Shown here one piece after another: positions 11,106-21,681 of a stretch of 64,000 bases of DNA. Numbering within the stretch: position 1 is the first letter of the stretch; each line of letters starts with the position of its first letter. This DNA is from Tetracentron sinense. Taxonomy: Eukaryota > Streptophyta > Magnoliopsida > Trochodendrales > Trochodendraceae. The notes beneath the pieces are model-generated. The model ran no database searches. It was not told the origin of the DNA and saw only the letters and a list, made by a program, of their open reading frames with translations. The DNA lies in the NCBI GenBank assembly GCA_015143295.1, contig CM026564.1, positions 10,838,416 to 10,902,415 on the forward strand, read 5' to 3'. A program made the translations under genes and the position numbers.

Positions 11106-13164
11106 TTCTGCAATTTTGGCACATTTTACTGTTTCGGCCATAACTTTTGACTCGTTCGTCGGATTTTGACGATTCAACTTGTGTTGGATTCTTCTTTCGA
11201 AAAGGAACATGTTTGGCATTCAGAATTTTTAAATTCTTCTTTATTTATTAATTAGACTATGTGAAAGACCAATTGGCTATGAGAACACTGCTGATTAGGC
11301 ACGAAAAGTTCCAGGGTGCTACAACCCCTTTCTTTTGTTTTTGATGTAAAATCAATTCTTTTTCTTCTTCCATTTCTAAAAGCTTTTTGATATTCTGGAT
11401 TTGAGCGAGAAAAGCTTTACCTTCAACTATAAAGTTTTCTATATTATCAAAAGCAACTTTTTGTACCTCATGATGAAATTCCGAAGTAGAAGATGAAAGC
11501 CAGTTTATATCTTTCGGAATCTTATTTGGAGGAGGAATAGAAGATTGAGCTCTCTTCTTCATAAAATTCCACTTAGGACAGCTAGGGACAATATTTCCAA
11601 TATCATAATCATCCACAGTCATATGAACACCTTCTAAAAGAATATCAGAATTTGAAACCGGGGTGTGCCCATTGCTATAATCATCCATAGACATAATAAC
11701 ACCTTCTAAAATTTTTGCAGCACTTGAAACCGAAATATGGCCACTGTTAGAAACTTTTTCAAAATTCTGCATTACAATAGCTTCTGAATTAATAGGTTTC
11801 TGTTCATCATCTTGTCCTCGAGACTTTTCTGAATACATCTCTATATCTTCTTCACAATTGCTATTATCATAAACCGAAATGTGCCCAATGCTATTATCTT
11901 CCATAGTCCTTAAACCACCTTCTAAATTTTTCCCAGCATTTGAGTCCGTAATATGCCCACTGTTAGAAACTTTTTCAGTATTCTGAGGTAAATTAATCAC
12001 TGTATTAATAAGCTAATGTTCATCATCTTCACCTTGTGAATTTTCTGAATTTTTCTCTACTTCTTCTTCACGTTTGCTGGATTCTTTGGTTAGATCCACA
12101 TCTGACTTATGATTACTTCCCTCGTTAGCTTTCTGATTCTTCTTCCTCACCCATCTTCTTTGACCTTTCTTACTTTGATCGTTATCCAACTCATGAATAA
12201 CTTCATCGTGGTTCTGTTTTAAAGCAACACAGCAGGCTGAATCTAGGTGACCTTGTTTGCAACAAAACGAACAATAGTTTATCTCCTTCTCATAAACAAT
12301 TTTTTGCCATTTATCAATGGGACCAATACCCAGCCATATCCGAGATGGCTTAGACTTCGAAACGTCCAGATCTACACATATCCTTGCTTTATTTGGCCTC
12401 GTTAACATCTTAGTTGGACCATCCAAGCAAAGAAAAACACCCACTGCTGATCCAATAGATCTCAGAATTTGTTCTTGATAAAGGTGAATAGGTAAGTTTG
12501 GAAGAGAGATCCACATGGGAACTATTGAAGGTTCCATACCTGAATTAAAGGTTGGAGTCCATTTAATAAAGCTAAGAAGGAGCCCATTGATGTAGCAGTA
12601 TTCTTTAAGATTAATGGTGAGATAGTCTTCTTCTGCCGAGAACCGGATTAAGTGGAATTTTTTTTTGAAAAACTCTCTAATGGTTGGGAAAGAAGGCCTC
12701 CCATAAGAACATTTATCAACTAAAGAGAGTTTTAATGGAGTTGCTAATCATGCAAATTCCTCTGGGGTAAGGAACAACGTAGGTTCACCCTGGTAAGCCG
12801 CAATGGATTTAGAAATATTCACGCATTCAGGAATCAAAGATCTTGTAGCATTAGATACCTTAGCATAAGACTTAGATCTAGCAACCTTAGCATACGATGG
12901 AGTTGAATCAGGAGGTCTAGAAGATGAACCCCCAACCATGGGGCCGGAGGCCATGGGAGATACCATGAAACCCTAGGAGAGAACTTGCAAACCAGCCACT
13001 AACAAGCACCTAATTTAAAAAATCTACTAACTTGCACGAAAATGGATTCCACGGTCTCGTATTTCGAAGTTCATCTGAGTTCTAAGTTCAACTCAAAGAT
13101 CACCCTAGCCCTAAAACCTACTTTTGCTTATAGGACAACTGAGCCCAAAGGAACTAATCCCTAG

Positions 13165-13176
13165 GCTCTGATACCA
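13165..13176 (-). other. Primer-binding site of the element with LTR C
   Basis: Reads TGGTATCAGAGC on the minus strand, four bases inside LTR C. It shows that C is the 5' LTR of a minus-strand retrotransposon. About 130 bp of leader follow before the LINE begins; gag and pol are not in the window. Confidence 0.88.
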
Positions 13177-13444
13177 ACTCTGTTGCGACCCAAAATACCC
13201 CCTAGGAGTTAAGGATACTTTAGCCCATGACTGCCGTATCATACCATCCCGTATAACATATAAGGCATACAGACCATCCTGTCAAAGTACATAGGTTATA
13301 CATATAGCGAAAACAAAGCAGAAACAATTTATAATAAAGTACTCCTATCGTTAGGTTCAAGTCTAAACCAACAAAACATATCAAAAAGGGATGGAGTGGA
13401 CAAGTCCCACTCTCAACATACACAATTCTCTCTTCCTAGTTCGG

Positions 13445-13573
13445 TCAGCAAAAGTGAAAATCGGGCTCGTCCTGATAATGATCCATGGTAGGCTCCGGCT
13501 CGTAGTACTCTTCCTCTATCCAAGGCTCCGAACCACAGATGTCAAAGGGAACACGTTCACCTAGCGAAGTCAA
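13445..13573 (-). pseudogene. LTR micro-ORF in C, start codon lost
   Basis: The frame holds VPFDICGSEPWIEEEYYEPE and stops at 13445, but the conserved ATG is TTG here with an extra codon nearby. The coding core is therefore preserved while the start has decayed. The C-terminal part differs from the A/E/G1/M type and is longer. Confidence 0.5.
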
Positions 13574-13737
13574 TAATTCGGCTGAGCATGGAATACTCAA
13601 TCACATACAAACTACTAGCTAACAATGAATAATATCATGAACATGCAAAATTTTAGAGTGTAGCATACATGAAATAGTTTCCCAAAACCCTTTCCTTAAC
13701 AGTTTTTGTGTGAAATCAAACCATGTAAATCTAGTAA

Positions 13738-13905
13738 AGTCTTGTGATAATCATAGCCTTGTGAGTTCTTGTGAATTCTTGTGAAAGTTGGGATTCCTTG
13801 TGAGCATGTGAGATCTGAGTAAGCATGATTTTCTTGTGAACTTGCGAACTTGTGAGCTTGTGAGACATGACTTCTTGTGAGTCTATGTATAGTGGGATTC
13901 CTTGT
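13738..13905 (-). repeat. Short repeats in LTR C (CTTGTGAGTT phrases)
   Basis: Irregular array of CTTGTGA-containing phrases, in the place where other LTRs have a hairpin minisatellite. Two copies of GTTGGGATTCC/GTGGGATTCC lie inside. Confidence 0.55.
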
Positions 13906-14520
13906 GAGCTTTGAAATGATCTTAGAACACCAACCCAAAGTTTGGCCTTGTCACTTACCAACCCATAGTTTGGCCTTATTTATTCTTGTGAACCTGTGAG
14001 AATTCTTTTACAAAAAAACCTTGCTTATGAACTTTTAGAAAAGACCTTTTCTTGTAAGAATCATCGAATCATGCGAGACTTGTGAACATCATGCTATACT
14101 TGTGAACATAAGGTGCATATAATACTTGTGAACATCATGGTGAACTTAGAAAACTTGTAAACATGAAATCATATTCATAAAACATCACTAGTAGTGATAG
14201 TTTACATACCATGTACAAATCATCATCCAACCAATCCAAGAACATACCTTAAAACATAGTTTTTTTCTTAAAAATAATAGCACAAGGTAGGTAGTAGAGT
14301 GTATCTACCTTTTAAGATCAACCCTTTGATCTATAACACTTGAGAAAGTTTGAGAAGCAAGAAAGACTCCTTCTTTGTTTGAGAAATCAATCTCAAGAAC
14401 ACCAAAAACCAAAACCGAAGCACCTTTTTCCTTTTTCCTCTTTCCTCTCTTCTCTCTCTCTCTTTTTCCTCTTTTCTTGCTCAAGGTTTGTGTAAACCCT
14501 AACTCTCACGAAATTGGGTC

Positions 14521-14722
14521 TTTATAGACTCAATTGGGTCCATGGGAAACACCCAAAAGGTCCCCAAGTGAATAGTAGGTCGGCCAAGGCAAAAACAGCA
14601 TGATCGGTCGACAGGTAAAGAGGATCGATTGACGGTCAAAAATCCTCTCTCTGTTAAAAATCCCCATACAAATTTGTGTGCCTCGGTCGACTGGTAAGGA
14701 GGGTCGGTCGACCGGTTTTGCT
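14521..14722 (-). promoter_or_regulatory. LTR C promoter: TATA box and GGTCGACC palindromes
   Basis: TATA-like CTATAAA on the minus strand at 14527-14521. Just upstream (14575-14722) are several GGTCGACC-centred near-palindromes such as CGGTCGACCGG. The theme differs from the CGATCGATCG theme of A, B, E and M but the position is the same. Confidence 0.6.
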
Positions 14723-15128
14723 TGATTTTTCCCTTGTTTTTCTATTTTGGCCTGTGCTTTGTTCTTTTTCCCCTTGTTCTACTTACTCTTATACTTATTT
14801 TACTTTAAAAAATTTAAGTTAATATTCATTAACTTTAAGTTTTAAATTAAAATAAGAAAGTACCCCCCATTCTAAATTAAAATCTGAATTTCCATTTTTA
14901 GGCAAAACCCAATAAATCCGGTTCGTCGTAACTTTTTCCATTGCCCGAGAAACCATTCTAAACATATAAATAAAATCTCATAAAATTACCTAAGCTTAGT
15001 TAACCTATAAACAAAAATTACCGGGACTTTTATCTTAAAATTCAGAAAATTACATTACATGGTCACTATTCACCGCACTATTCACAGCACTATTCATAGG
15101 CTATGAAGGTGAGATCCGGGGTTCTACA

Positions 15129-15325
15129 ATCACGGTTAAACAATTAAAAGTGATTTTATAAAAGAAACAATCACAATTTATTATTGACAGTGATTGTAAT
15201 AGCTGTCTTTTTAAATATAAAAATATAAACTTTAGTTAATAATTTTAGAGTTATGATCACGGTTACAAGAAAAACACTGATGATATAGGAAAATGGATCA
15301 TGCTAAGAATAATAACCGTGATTGA
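15129..15325. repeat. Subterminal ATCACGGTTA / AACCGTGAT repeats
   Basis: ATCACGGTTA occurs at 15129 and 15246, and the inverted form AACCGTGAT near 15310, with several CAATCAC or GTGATT partial copies between. Such clustered short repeats are typical of the ends of CACTA and some other DNA transposons. Confidence 0.5.
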
Positions 15326-15597
15326 AACTCCTATTTTCATTGAAAAATTCACTTCATCTCTCTCTCTCTCATGCTCCTATCTTGAACATAATCTCTAACC
15401 CTTTATGTTTCTTCTTCTAGCAACCACTGTATTATTCTCTCCCGAAAAGGTTTTGTTCAGTTCAACCTCTGGTATCTATTCCGTTCAAACTCTAGCATCC
15501 TTTCTATAAAATCTCCAGCGACTGTTCCCTCTTTTCGTGAGGTATGTTTTTTTTTTTTTATCTTCTTTCATTTATTTTCACTCAAATTATTAAACAA

Positions 15598-15823
15598 ATG
15601 CTTAGAACATATTGAACGAAGGGTTTCCAATGCCAAATTATTTTCTGTTGTGCAAGTATCCAATCACATATTTATACTTTTGACATAAAGTAGACAATAC
15701 TTTTCTATGAATGCTTAGAACATATTGAACGAAGGGTTTTCAATGCCAAATTATTTTCAGTTGTGCAAGTATCCAATCACATATTTATACTTTTGACATA
15801 AAGTAGACAATACTTTTCTATGC
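15598..15823. repeat. Tandem duplication, 113-bp unit
   Basis: Two copies (15598-15710 and 15711-15823) differ at only a few positions. They lie just upstream of the transposase-like exon. Near-identity shows a recent event relative to the age of the element. Confidence 0.9.
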
Positions 15824-15857
15824 TTTCAGCATTTGAATAAGGGTTTATAATTTAATT

Positions 15858-18800
15858 GTGCATTTGTTCAGAACAGTTATATCACGAATACAACATTTTG
15901 ACACAGAGCCAAGTACTAGTGGTCCTACTTTGAAAAGAAAATCTAGAGGCCCCATGCTTGGAAAGAAAATTCATAGGCAAAATAACACCATTGGTGAAAA
16001 GAAAATCGTCGAATTGAATACTAGTGGAATATCAGCTGGTAAAACTAAAAAAGATTTGAGTTCTAAAATTGGTGTATATACACCTGACATTCCAATTTCT
16101 TTTATAAGAATTAGAAAAAAAGTTCCAGCTGAAGTTAAAGACAAGTTTCCAAAAATTTTGATTGTAAAAATCATTACATATATAATATTCATACCGTTGT
16201 TTTGTCTATATATATGCAATTCTTTGAAATTTCACATAAAGAAACATAGAAAATATATTTTTACATTGACTTTGTTTGTATGTCTTACTGTAGCAATAAT
16301 TTGATCTTGGGAAAAGCTACAAGAAGATATTTTTTGAAAAATTTTAATTTCTCATGGACGACATTCAAGAAGTACCACCAGTTGAAACAAATTTCTCCAT
16401 TTATCGCTAGTGGGATGTAGATCTAATAAATTTTCTCACAAAATATGTACATATTAGGCCTGAAAATGGGATGCGTTTCTAAATCATACTCTTTCAAATC
16501 AATTCAAGGTTGGTAAAAATTATTATTACATATCTATTTGAAGGGGGATCCGGATAAAAATTTATGTGGAAACTAGATCCCGATGATCTTTATACCATTG
16601 AAAGCAACTAAAATTATCTACTCGTTTTAGTCATATTACCTCGGTGAATGATGTTCACCAGTGAAGCTAAATCCACTCAAACCGTTAGAACTTTTTGTAA
16701 AGATTTATCGAAGAAATACTTGAAGCTCGATCCTTGTTCTTTGCTATCCCCACGAAGCTTTAGAATCTCTACTTGGAATTGAAGAAGCAAGAAGAAGAAG
16801 ATGGAGTAATGGTGTAGACTTTCTATCACCCAAAACCTTAGGATTCAAAACCCTTAAGTTGCAAACCCTAACTTGAAGCACCCTAGTAGCTCATGAAAAT
16901 CCCTAGGGGCTCATGGTTTGGAGAGGAGGAGAGGGAGAGAAAACATTCTGGAGAATTAATAAGAATCTTCTCCCTCGCGTTTTGGGTGTTGGGGTATTTA
17001 TAGATTTGATCAAATCCAAATCCTACTCCAACTACAACTTATCCCTTAGGAGTTATTTATTAATAATAACTCTGATTATTAATTTAAATAAATCCTAGTT
17101 TAACTATAACTACTTTAGTTATAGTAATTCTACTAATTAAAGAGTCCTTTTCCAAAAGGGAATCCTTAATTAAAAGGGATTAACCAACAACCAACCAAGG
17201 GAATCCTAATCCAATTAGGATTCCTTCCAAAGGATGGGCGTGAGCTATAGGGGAGTTAAAACTCCTAGTTGTAATCCAATTACAACTCTTCTTAATCCTA
17301 CTTGCATTCCAACCATTGGAATTTAATTACATAATAAAATGAGTTATTATTCAATAATTATTCAAGTAACCAAATCCTAATCCAATTAGGAGAACAAAAG
17401 TGGGTGCCCCATTCATGGGTTTTAATCCATGGGTTTGGGCCCATATTAAAGGTCCATCCTTATGGGTTTATGGATATGGTTCAAACCCATTTCCCTTTTA
17501 ATTAGGCTAATTAAATAATTACTAATATAATCCCTTAATTTAAATTAACAATTAATTTAAACCATAGATTAACATTTAATATATTTAATTAATGATTAAC
17601 ATTTAATCAATTTATGAGCTTGTATTTCTTATGTGAGCATCTCCACAGATTGCTCTGGGACACCAAACCCTGGCTTACCCAATGTTATCCTATTGACCCT
17701 AATAGGAATTATATCAGAATTGCAAGTGACTTGAGATATCCATGTTGCAATTGAATCCCAGTGTATGAACATTAACCAATACGGATCCCGCCACATGAAC
17801 TTTTTAATTCAATTGATCATTACAATTACATTATCCCTAATGGGCCTTCGAGATTATTTATACTATCTAACTCATAGTCCATTGCACATCATCCGGATTT
17901 CCAAGACTTTTGATTAAGCCATGAGAAACAATTTCTCATATAAAACATTTTGAGAAAATCCTTTGATAAGTATAATATATTTTAATAAAAGTATATTTCG
18001 AAACATATTTTGATTTCAAAATCACCTACACAGGATTTAAGCTTAATTGACTGTCTTACCCGGAACTTGGATAATCTCTCAAATTAATGAGTATGGATTT
18101 CTTGTTTAAAATTCATTATGACTGGAATAGCTTTCTGACTATCCAACTGTCACTGTATCATATTCCCTACGGTAAAGAATACTTTGGTAGAGTCAAAACA
18201 GTCAGATTACTGTTCAGTTATCAATGAACGTATCAGATCTAAGGATCATTGAAACTGTTCAATGTGAATGAGAGACCAACTATCTGATAGTATGTTTATG
18301 CAAGAGGTCTCTCATTTAATACAATCAGTCAGTGTACATTTAAGCACCCATATGCTGATGTGTAGTCTCCACTACAATAGTTCAAAATAGAACTACATCT
18401 CAACTATTGAGAACATCTTAGCATAGTGGCAGCCATATAAGTGAAGTGCCCAGCTTCACCCATAGCTGTGACTATATAAGGTATAAGGAACTGTAAAGTT
18501 ATATCTGCCTGTGATAATCCAATCACATAACTTTCCTACAATATATCCTAAGGACTTTTATCGATATCTCATATCGTATAGATCATCTCATTATCATGGT
18601 TAATTACCCATAATGAATACACAATAGATAAAAAAGAAGTCTATATTAATCAAATTAATAAGAATCTTACAATCTAAATGACTTTTCTGGGCATCTTGTC
18701 TAACACTATTATATTTAATCTTTGTACTTTACTGGAACTTACGCTTAGTTGTATTACAATTTGCAGGTCTGAAACAAAAGAAATAAGGAAGAAGAATATA

Positions 18801-19365
18801 TACCCCCATTGTCTAAGCAGGAGGGTTATGATGGAGTTGAAAGAAAAATTACGAGTGTTTAGAGTTCTAGAATTTAAGATTATGTAACTATTATACTAAT
18901 CATTAGCCTAAATACTAATCCTTAATATTCAATATTTGGTAGATGGCTGAATCCGCTTCTCAAAGGCAGCCAATTGAGAAAGTGGAGAGACATACTTTGT
19001 CGGTTAAGGCTTAGTAAAAATCGTAAGGTCAATACATTTCAGATGAGACTAGACAAAAGTTTGTAGAAATTGGAAGTGTTTATTTGATTATGAGTTTTCT
19101 TCTTATGTCTGTTTCTTTGTTGCCATATTCTCTGATTAGGTGAATGCTTCTTACGCAGGAACAATTTGAGCAACAATATGCTGAGGGTGGAAGGAGCATG
19201 CCTACTGATGGGAGATCTGACATCCTTACAGTGGTGTTAGGTCCAGAACATCCATGCCGTGTAAGGGCAGCAAGACAATTTGTTATCCTCATGACATATT
19301 GTGGTTGCCCCAAACACACCAAATACTCGTCATGTCTGCATGAAGTTGAACTCAAATCTCAACTA
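15858..19365 (+). pseudogene. CACTA-associated transposase-like gene (fragments)
   Basis: Pieces resemble the Transposase_24 / Ptta-En-Spm protein. 15858-16170 encodes a basic segment with KRKSRGPMLGKKIHRQNN. 16305-16400 encodes ILGKATRRYFLKNFNFSW in another frame. After the solo LTR, 18765-18850 encodes CRSETKEIRKKNIYPHC. 19160-19365 encodes EQFEQQYAEGGRSMPTDGR and SDILTVVLGPEHPCRVR, the best-preserved hallmark. An intron probably separates the last pieces. Frames change and the solo LTR interrupts the gene, so it is dead. The family assignment is by motif recognition. Confidence 0.62.
16539..18705 (-). mobile_element. Copia-like solo LTR (2167 bp) inside the CACTA element
   Basis: Bounded by TG...CA: plus strand starts TGAAGGGGGATCC and ends CTTGTCTAACA. 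Perfect 5-bp TSD CTATT at 16534-16538 and 18706-18710. On the minus strand it begins TGTTAGACAAGATGCCC, like the LTRs at 41020 (TGTTGGACATATATCCC) and 52582 (TGTTAGACATATATGCCC). No internal region, hence a solo LTR. Assignment to Copia follows from the LTR at 41020, which lies beside a Copia RT remnant. Confidence 0.85.
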
Positions 19366-19439
19366 TAGGAAATGCAAGAAAGACATTAGCAAAGAGACGA
19401 GAAGGAGCAACAATCCCTATAAAAGGAGGAAAATTATAA

Positions 19440-19702
19440 TCTGTTAGTAAAGAAATTAATGGCTCATGTGGCTACTCTTGAGTCGGCACAATCATCTGCT
19501 GGTAGCTCATATTAGATGACATGTAAATAGTTTGGTTCACTAGATTTGTTATTACAATATATTTTTTTAATATCCTATAATATTACTTACTAATTTTTAT
19601 ACAGTAGGTGGAAGCTGCAGAAGTACCAGTTGTTAGTAAAGAAATTAATGGCTCAAGTGGTTGCTCTTGAGTTTGCACAATCATCTGTTGGTAGCTCATA
19701 AC
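19440..19702. repeat. Direct repeat of about 72 bp, 191 bp apart
   Basis: 19440-19511 and 19631-19702 share GTTAGTAAAGAAATTAATGG and the following 50 bp with a few changes. In frame they encode a coiled-coil-like end (KKLMAHVATLESAQSS), probably the C-terminus of the CACTA protein. Confidence 0.8.
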
Positions 19703-19740
19703 TGATCATGCCAAGTTTGATTGCTTTTATGTTTTCTTGT

Positions 19741-20219
19741 CAATTCTGTACCCTTAGGAATGTCCATAAAATCTAATATTTTGAACTAGTTTTACCATGC
19801 CTAACATCACCATTACCATGCTTAATATGGATTGTCTAATTTGAGCTATAATGGTTGGTTAGTACATGGATAATGGAAATTCTAAAATTGGATTTTTAAG
19901 GGTATTTTGAGCAAAATGGTAGAAATTTCTTATGATAATTTCAGAGAGAGTTTGGATATTTTGGTTAGAAAAATATGTTTGATCATTTGAAAAAACCAAG
20001 AGCATTTTGATCAATTTCGTATATTTTCATTGTTCATGATACAAAGTATCTATTCTAGTAGAGTCCCAAATTGGGTGTCTTCACCCGTTGAAGCGCTCTA
20101 TCTTTACAAGGTCTGGGTTCATCATGTTCATAGGAGATTGGGCCATTAATCCAAATATCATCTTAATTAAGATTTTTTGAGATTATGTGTGTTTACAGTA
20201 TTGTCACATAATCTTGAAG
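19741..20219. other. AT-rich sequence without recognisable gene
   Basis: No ORF or repeat that I recognise. It may belong to the CACTA tail or to the older hAT copy that becomes recognisable at about 20220. Confidence 0.6.
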
Positions 20220-20638
20220 GTTGATGGAGATGGAGAGTGAAACTTTAATTTGTTGTCAAGATTGGATTCATTCAATGGATAATGATTTACTAGACATGTT
20301 AAAGTTATACTGTGTTTCATTTATTAGAAACTAATTATAAAATAATAATAGTTAGATTTTATATTTTTTACTTAAGAATTTTTTTGTACTTTGTCTAATT
20401 ACCACCAGCAAATATTTTTTTTAATTCTATCAAATTGCTCTTTGCATTATTATATTGTTTGTCCCAAGCCTGAATAAAAGATGAGGATTACAAGTCAGTT
20501 CACAACTAATATAGAAAAGAATCCACCCAATTATACGGCTTAACAATTTTATTTGTTTCTCTTTTGGCCCTGCCCTGCCCCTACCTTGGTCCTTGAGGGT
20601 ACGTAGTGCATGGACCTAGCTAGTTTAGGCCCTCTAAG

Positions 20639-21625
20639 TAGGGCTGTCAAAAAAGCCCACGTAGAAGGGTACCTGGCCCTACCCTGCCCTGCCCTGCCCT
20701 TCCCAGCCCTTGGGCCGGGCAGGGCTCAAAATCCGGAAGCCCAACTTCTGCCCTGCCCTTAATAACCCGGCTTTGCCTTGCCTTTTATAATTGCGAAAAA
20801 CCAAATATATCCTTTAATAATGGTTTAAACCTAAGGGTATTCTCGTAATTTTGTTGTGATCCTCCCCCTATATAACACCACTTTCTTTAGTTCTCTTTAC
20901 AAATATAAATCAGAATTAGATTTTTATTTGGAAGAGCCAAGAGATAAATTTGACGATTTAGATATATTACTTTGGTGGAAAGTTAATTTAAAAAATATCG
21001 AATTTTATCAATGATGGCTCGTGATATTTTAGCGATTCCTGTGAAAACAGTAGCTTATGAGTTTGCTTTTAGCACTGGAGGAAGGGTACTTGACCAGTTT
21101 AGAAGTTGTTTAAAATTTGACACTGTAGAAGCCTTAGTTTGTTGCCAAGATTGGATTCGTACAACTAAACAAAGGGAGTTAGAGTTAGTAGAATTATCAA
21201 AATTAGATATATTAATGAAGGATATAGATAATTAAACATAGTATACATTTTGTTCTATATAGTTTTACTTTGTTTTATTCTATTATACTTGCCTGTCACA
21301 GACAAAGATTTTTTTTAACTTTGCCATTGTTCTTTTGTTGCAATGCCAGTCCCAAGCCCGGAGAAAAGAGGAGGGTATCATTTCCATATCAGGTTGATAG
21401 TCGTTGTAGAAAAAAAATCTCGTCATCTCAAATCACAAAAAAATTCCCACTCTTTCTTCTGGCCCTTTGGCCTTGCCCTGGCCCTTGAGGGCAGGGCTAG
21501 GGCCCAATCAATCCCAGCCCTTGAAGGGCTAGGGCTGGGCTAGGGCCCTACTCTTATAGGGAAGGGTAGGGCTAGGGCTAGGGCTGACCGCAGCCCTGCC
21601 CTGGCCCTGCCCTTTGACAACCCTA
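20639..21625 (+). mobile_element. Inner hAT element (987 bp), internally deleted
   Basis: Terminal inverted repeats TAGGGCTGTCAAA and TTTGACAACCCTA. Perfect 8-bp TSD CCTCTAAG at 20631-20638 and 21626-21633, the hallmark size for hAT. Subterminal GGGCAGGGC-type repeats at both ends. It keeps only the transposase C-terminus, so it depends on an autonomous relative. Confidence 0.93.
21011..21235 (+). pseudogene. hAT transposase C-terminal dimerisation domain (74 codons)
   Basis: Open frame with MARDILAIPVKTVAYEFAFS, TGGRVLDQFRSCL and VEALVCCQDWIRTT. These are the standard phrases of the hAT C-terminal dimerisation region (RICESLEEPER-like proteins). In functional copies the phrase is usually ASESAFSTGGR; here it reads AYEFAFSTGGR. 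The zinc-finger and catalytic N-terminal parts are missing, so it cannot catalyse transposition. Confidence 0.9.
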
Positions 21626-21681
21626 CCTCTAAGGGTAGGGCCAGGTCTGATAAGACGTAATCCTGACCTTTGATAGCCCTA

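Larger units (their letters stand above)
8753..11323 (-). mobile_element. Solo LTR D1 (2571 bp) inside LINE ORF1
   Basis: Minus orientation: TGTAGCACCCTGGAAC at 11323 to GGCGTTACA at 8753. No internal region. Flanks ATCCC (8748-8752) and ACCCC (11324-11328) form a TSD with one mismatch. The ends place it with B, G2 and G3. It has the conserved box (11140-11200), palindromes, hairpin repeats and the dyad block. The LINE reads in frame across the insertion once D1 is removed. Confidence 0.92.
8666..12966 (-). pseudogene. LINE ORF1 (gag-like, CCHC knuckle), split by solo LTR D1
   Basis: Probable RNA-binding protein of the LINE. Starts at 12966 (MVSPMASGPMVGG). A DUF4283-like stretch follows (MWISLPNLPIHLYQEQIL near 12510), then the knuckle CSFCCKQGHLDSAC near 12270 and a charged low-complexity tail with repeated NSGHIS-like phrases. 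It continues past the D1 insertion: 11324 joins 8752 in frame, giving ILPFDRITRSRAQAP, and the ORF stops at 8666. In-frame stops lie at about 12748 and 12013. Domain names are inferred from motifs. Confidence 0.82.
7959..13030 (-). mobile_element. Non-LTR retrotransposon (plant L1-like LINE), 5' part
   Basis: ORF1 with a CCHC knuckle and the start of ORF2 with an endonuclease, both on the minus strand. Interrupted by solo LTR D1 (8753-11323) and truncated at 7959 by element A; RT and 3' end are not in the window. The 5' end, near 13030, falls in the leader of the element whose LTR is C and cannot be placed exactly. Stops and frameshifts show it is inactive. Confidence 0.85.
13181..15128 (-). 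mobile_element. LTR C, 5' LTR of a minus-strand gypsy element (1948 bp)
   Basis: Runs on the minus strand from TGTAGAACCCCGGATC at 15128 to GGGTCGCAACA at 13181. Its start carries GAATAGTG repeats and its end matches K and N. It interrupts CACTA-like sequence at 15129. The right-hand TSD would be ATCAC. Confidence 0.88.
15129..19740 (+). mobile_element. CACTA (En/Spm-type) transposon remnant
   Basis: Plus-strand sequence encoding pieces of a plant transposase of the Ptta/En/Spm (Transposase_24-like) type. The left end is interrupted by LTR C at 15128. The middle is split by a Copia-like solo LTR (16539-18705). The right end is not identified; the last recognisable coding repeat ends at about 19702. 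No intact terminal inverted repeat was found. Confidence 0.65.
20220..21681 (+). mobile_element. Outer (older) hAT element, 3' part
   Basis: Recognisable from a decayed hAT C-terminus near 20240-20300 (LICCQDWIHS-like) to a terminal TTTGATAGCCCTA at 21669-21681. Its sequence at 20455-20638 parallels 21340-21500 of the inner copy, so both belong to one family. The inner hAT splits it at 20639. The left end is not identified. Confidence 0.7.

Noticed and set aside
14451..14466. CT microsatellite in LTR C and CT-rich stretches elsewhere
   Set aside because: Simple sequence common in plant LTR leaders; not informative on its own.
15971..16219. 82-codon minus-strand ORF
   Set aside because: Opposite strand of the CACTA protein exon, which carries the recognisable motif.
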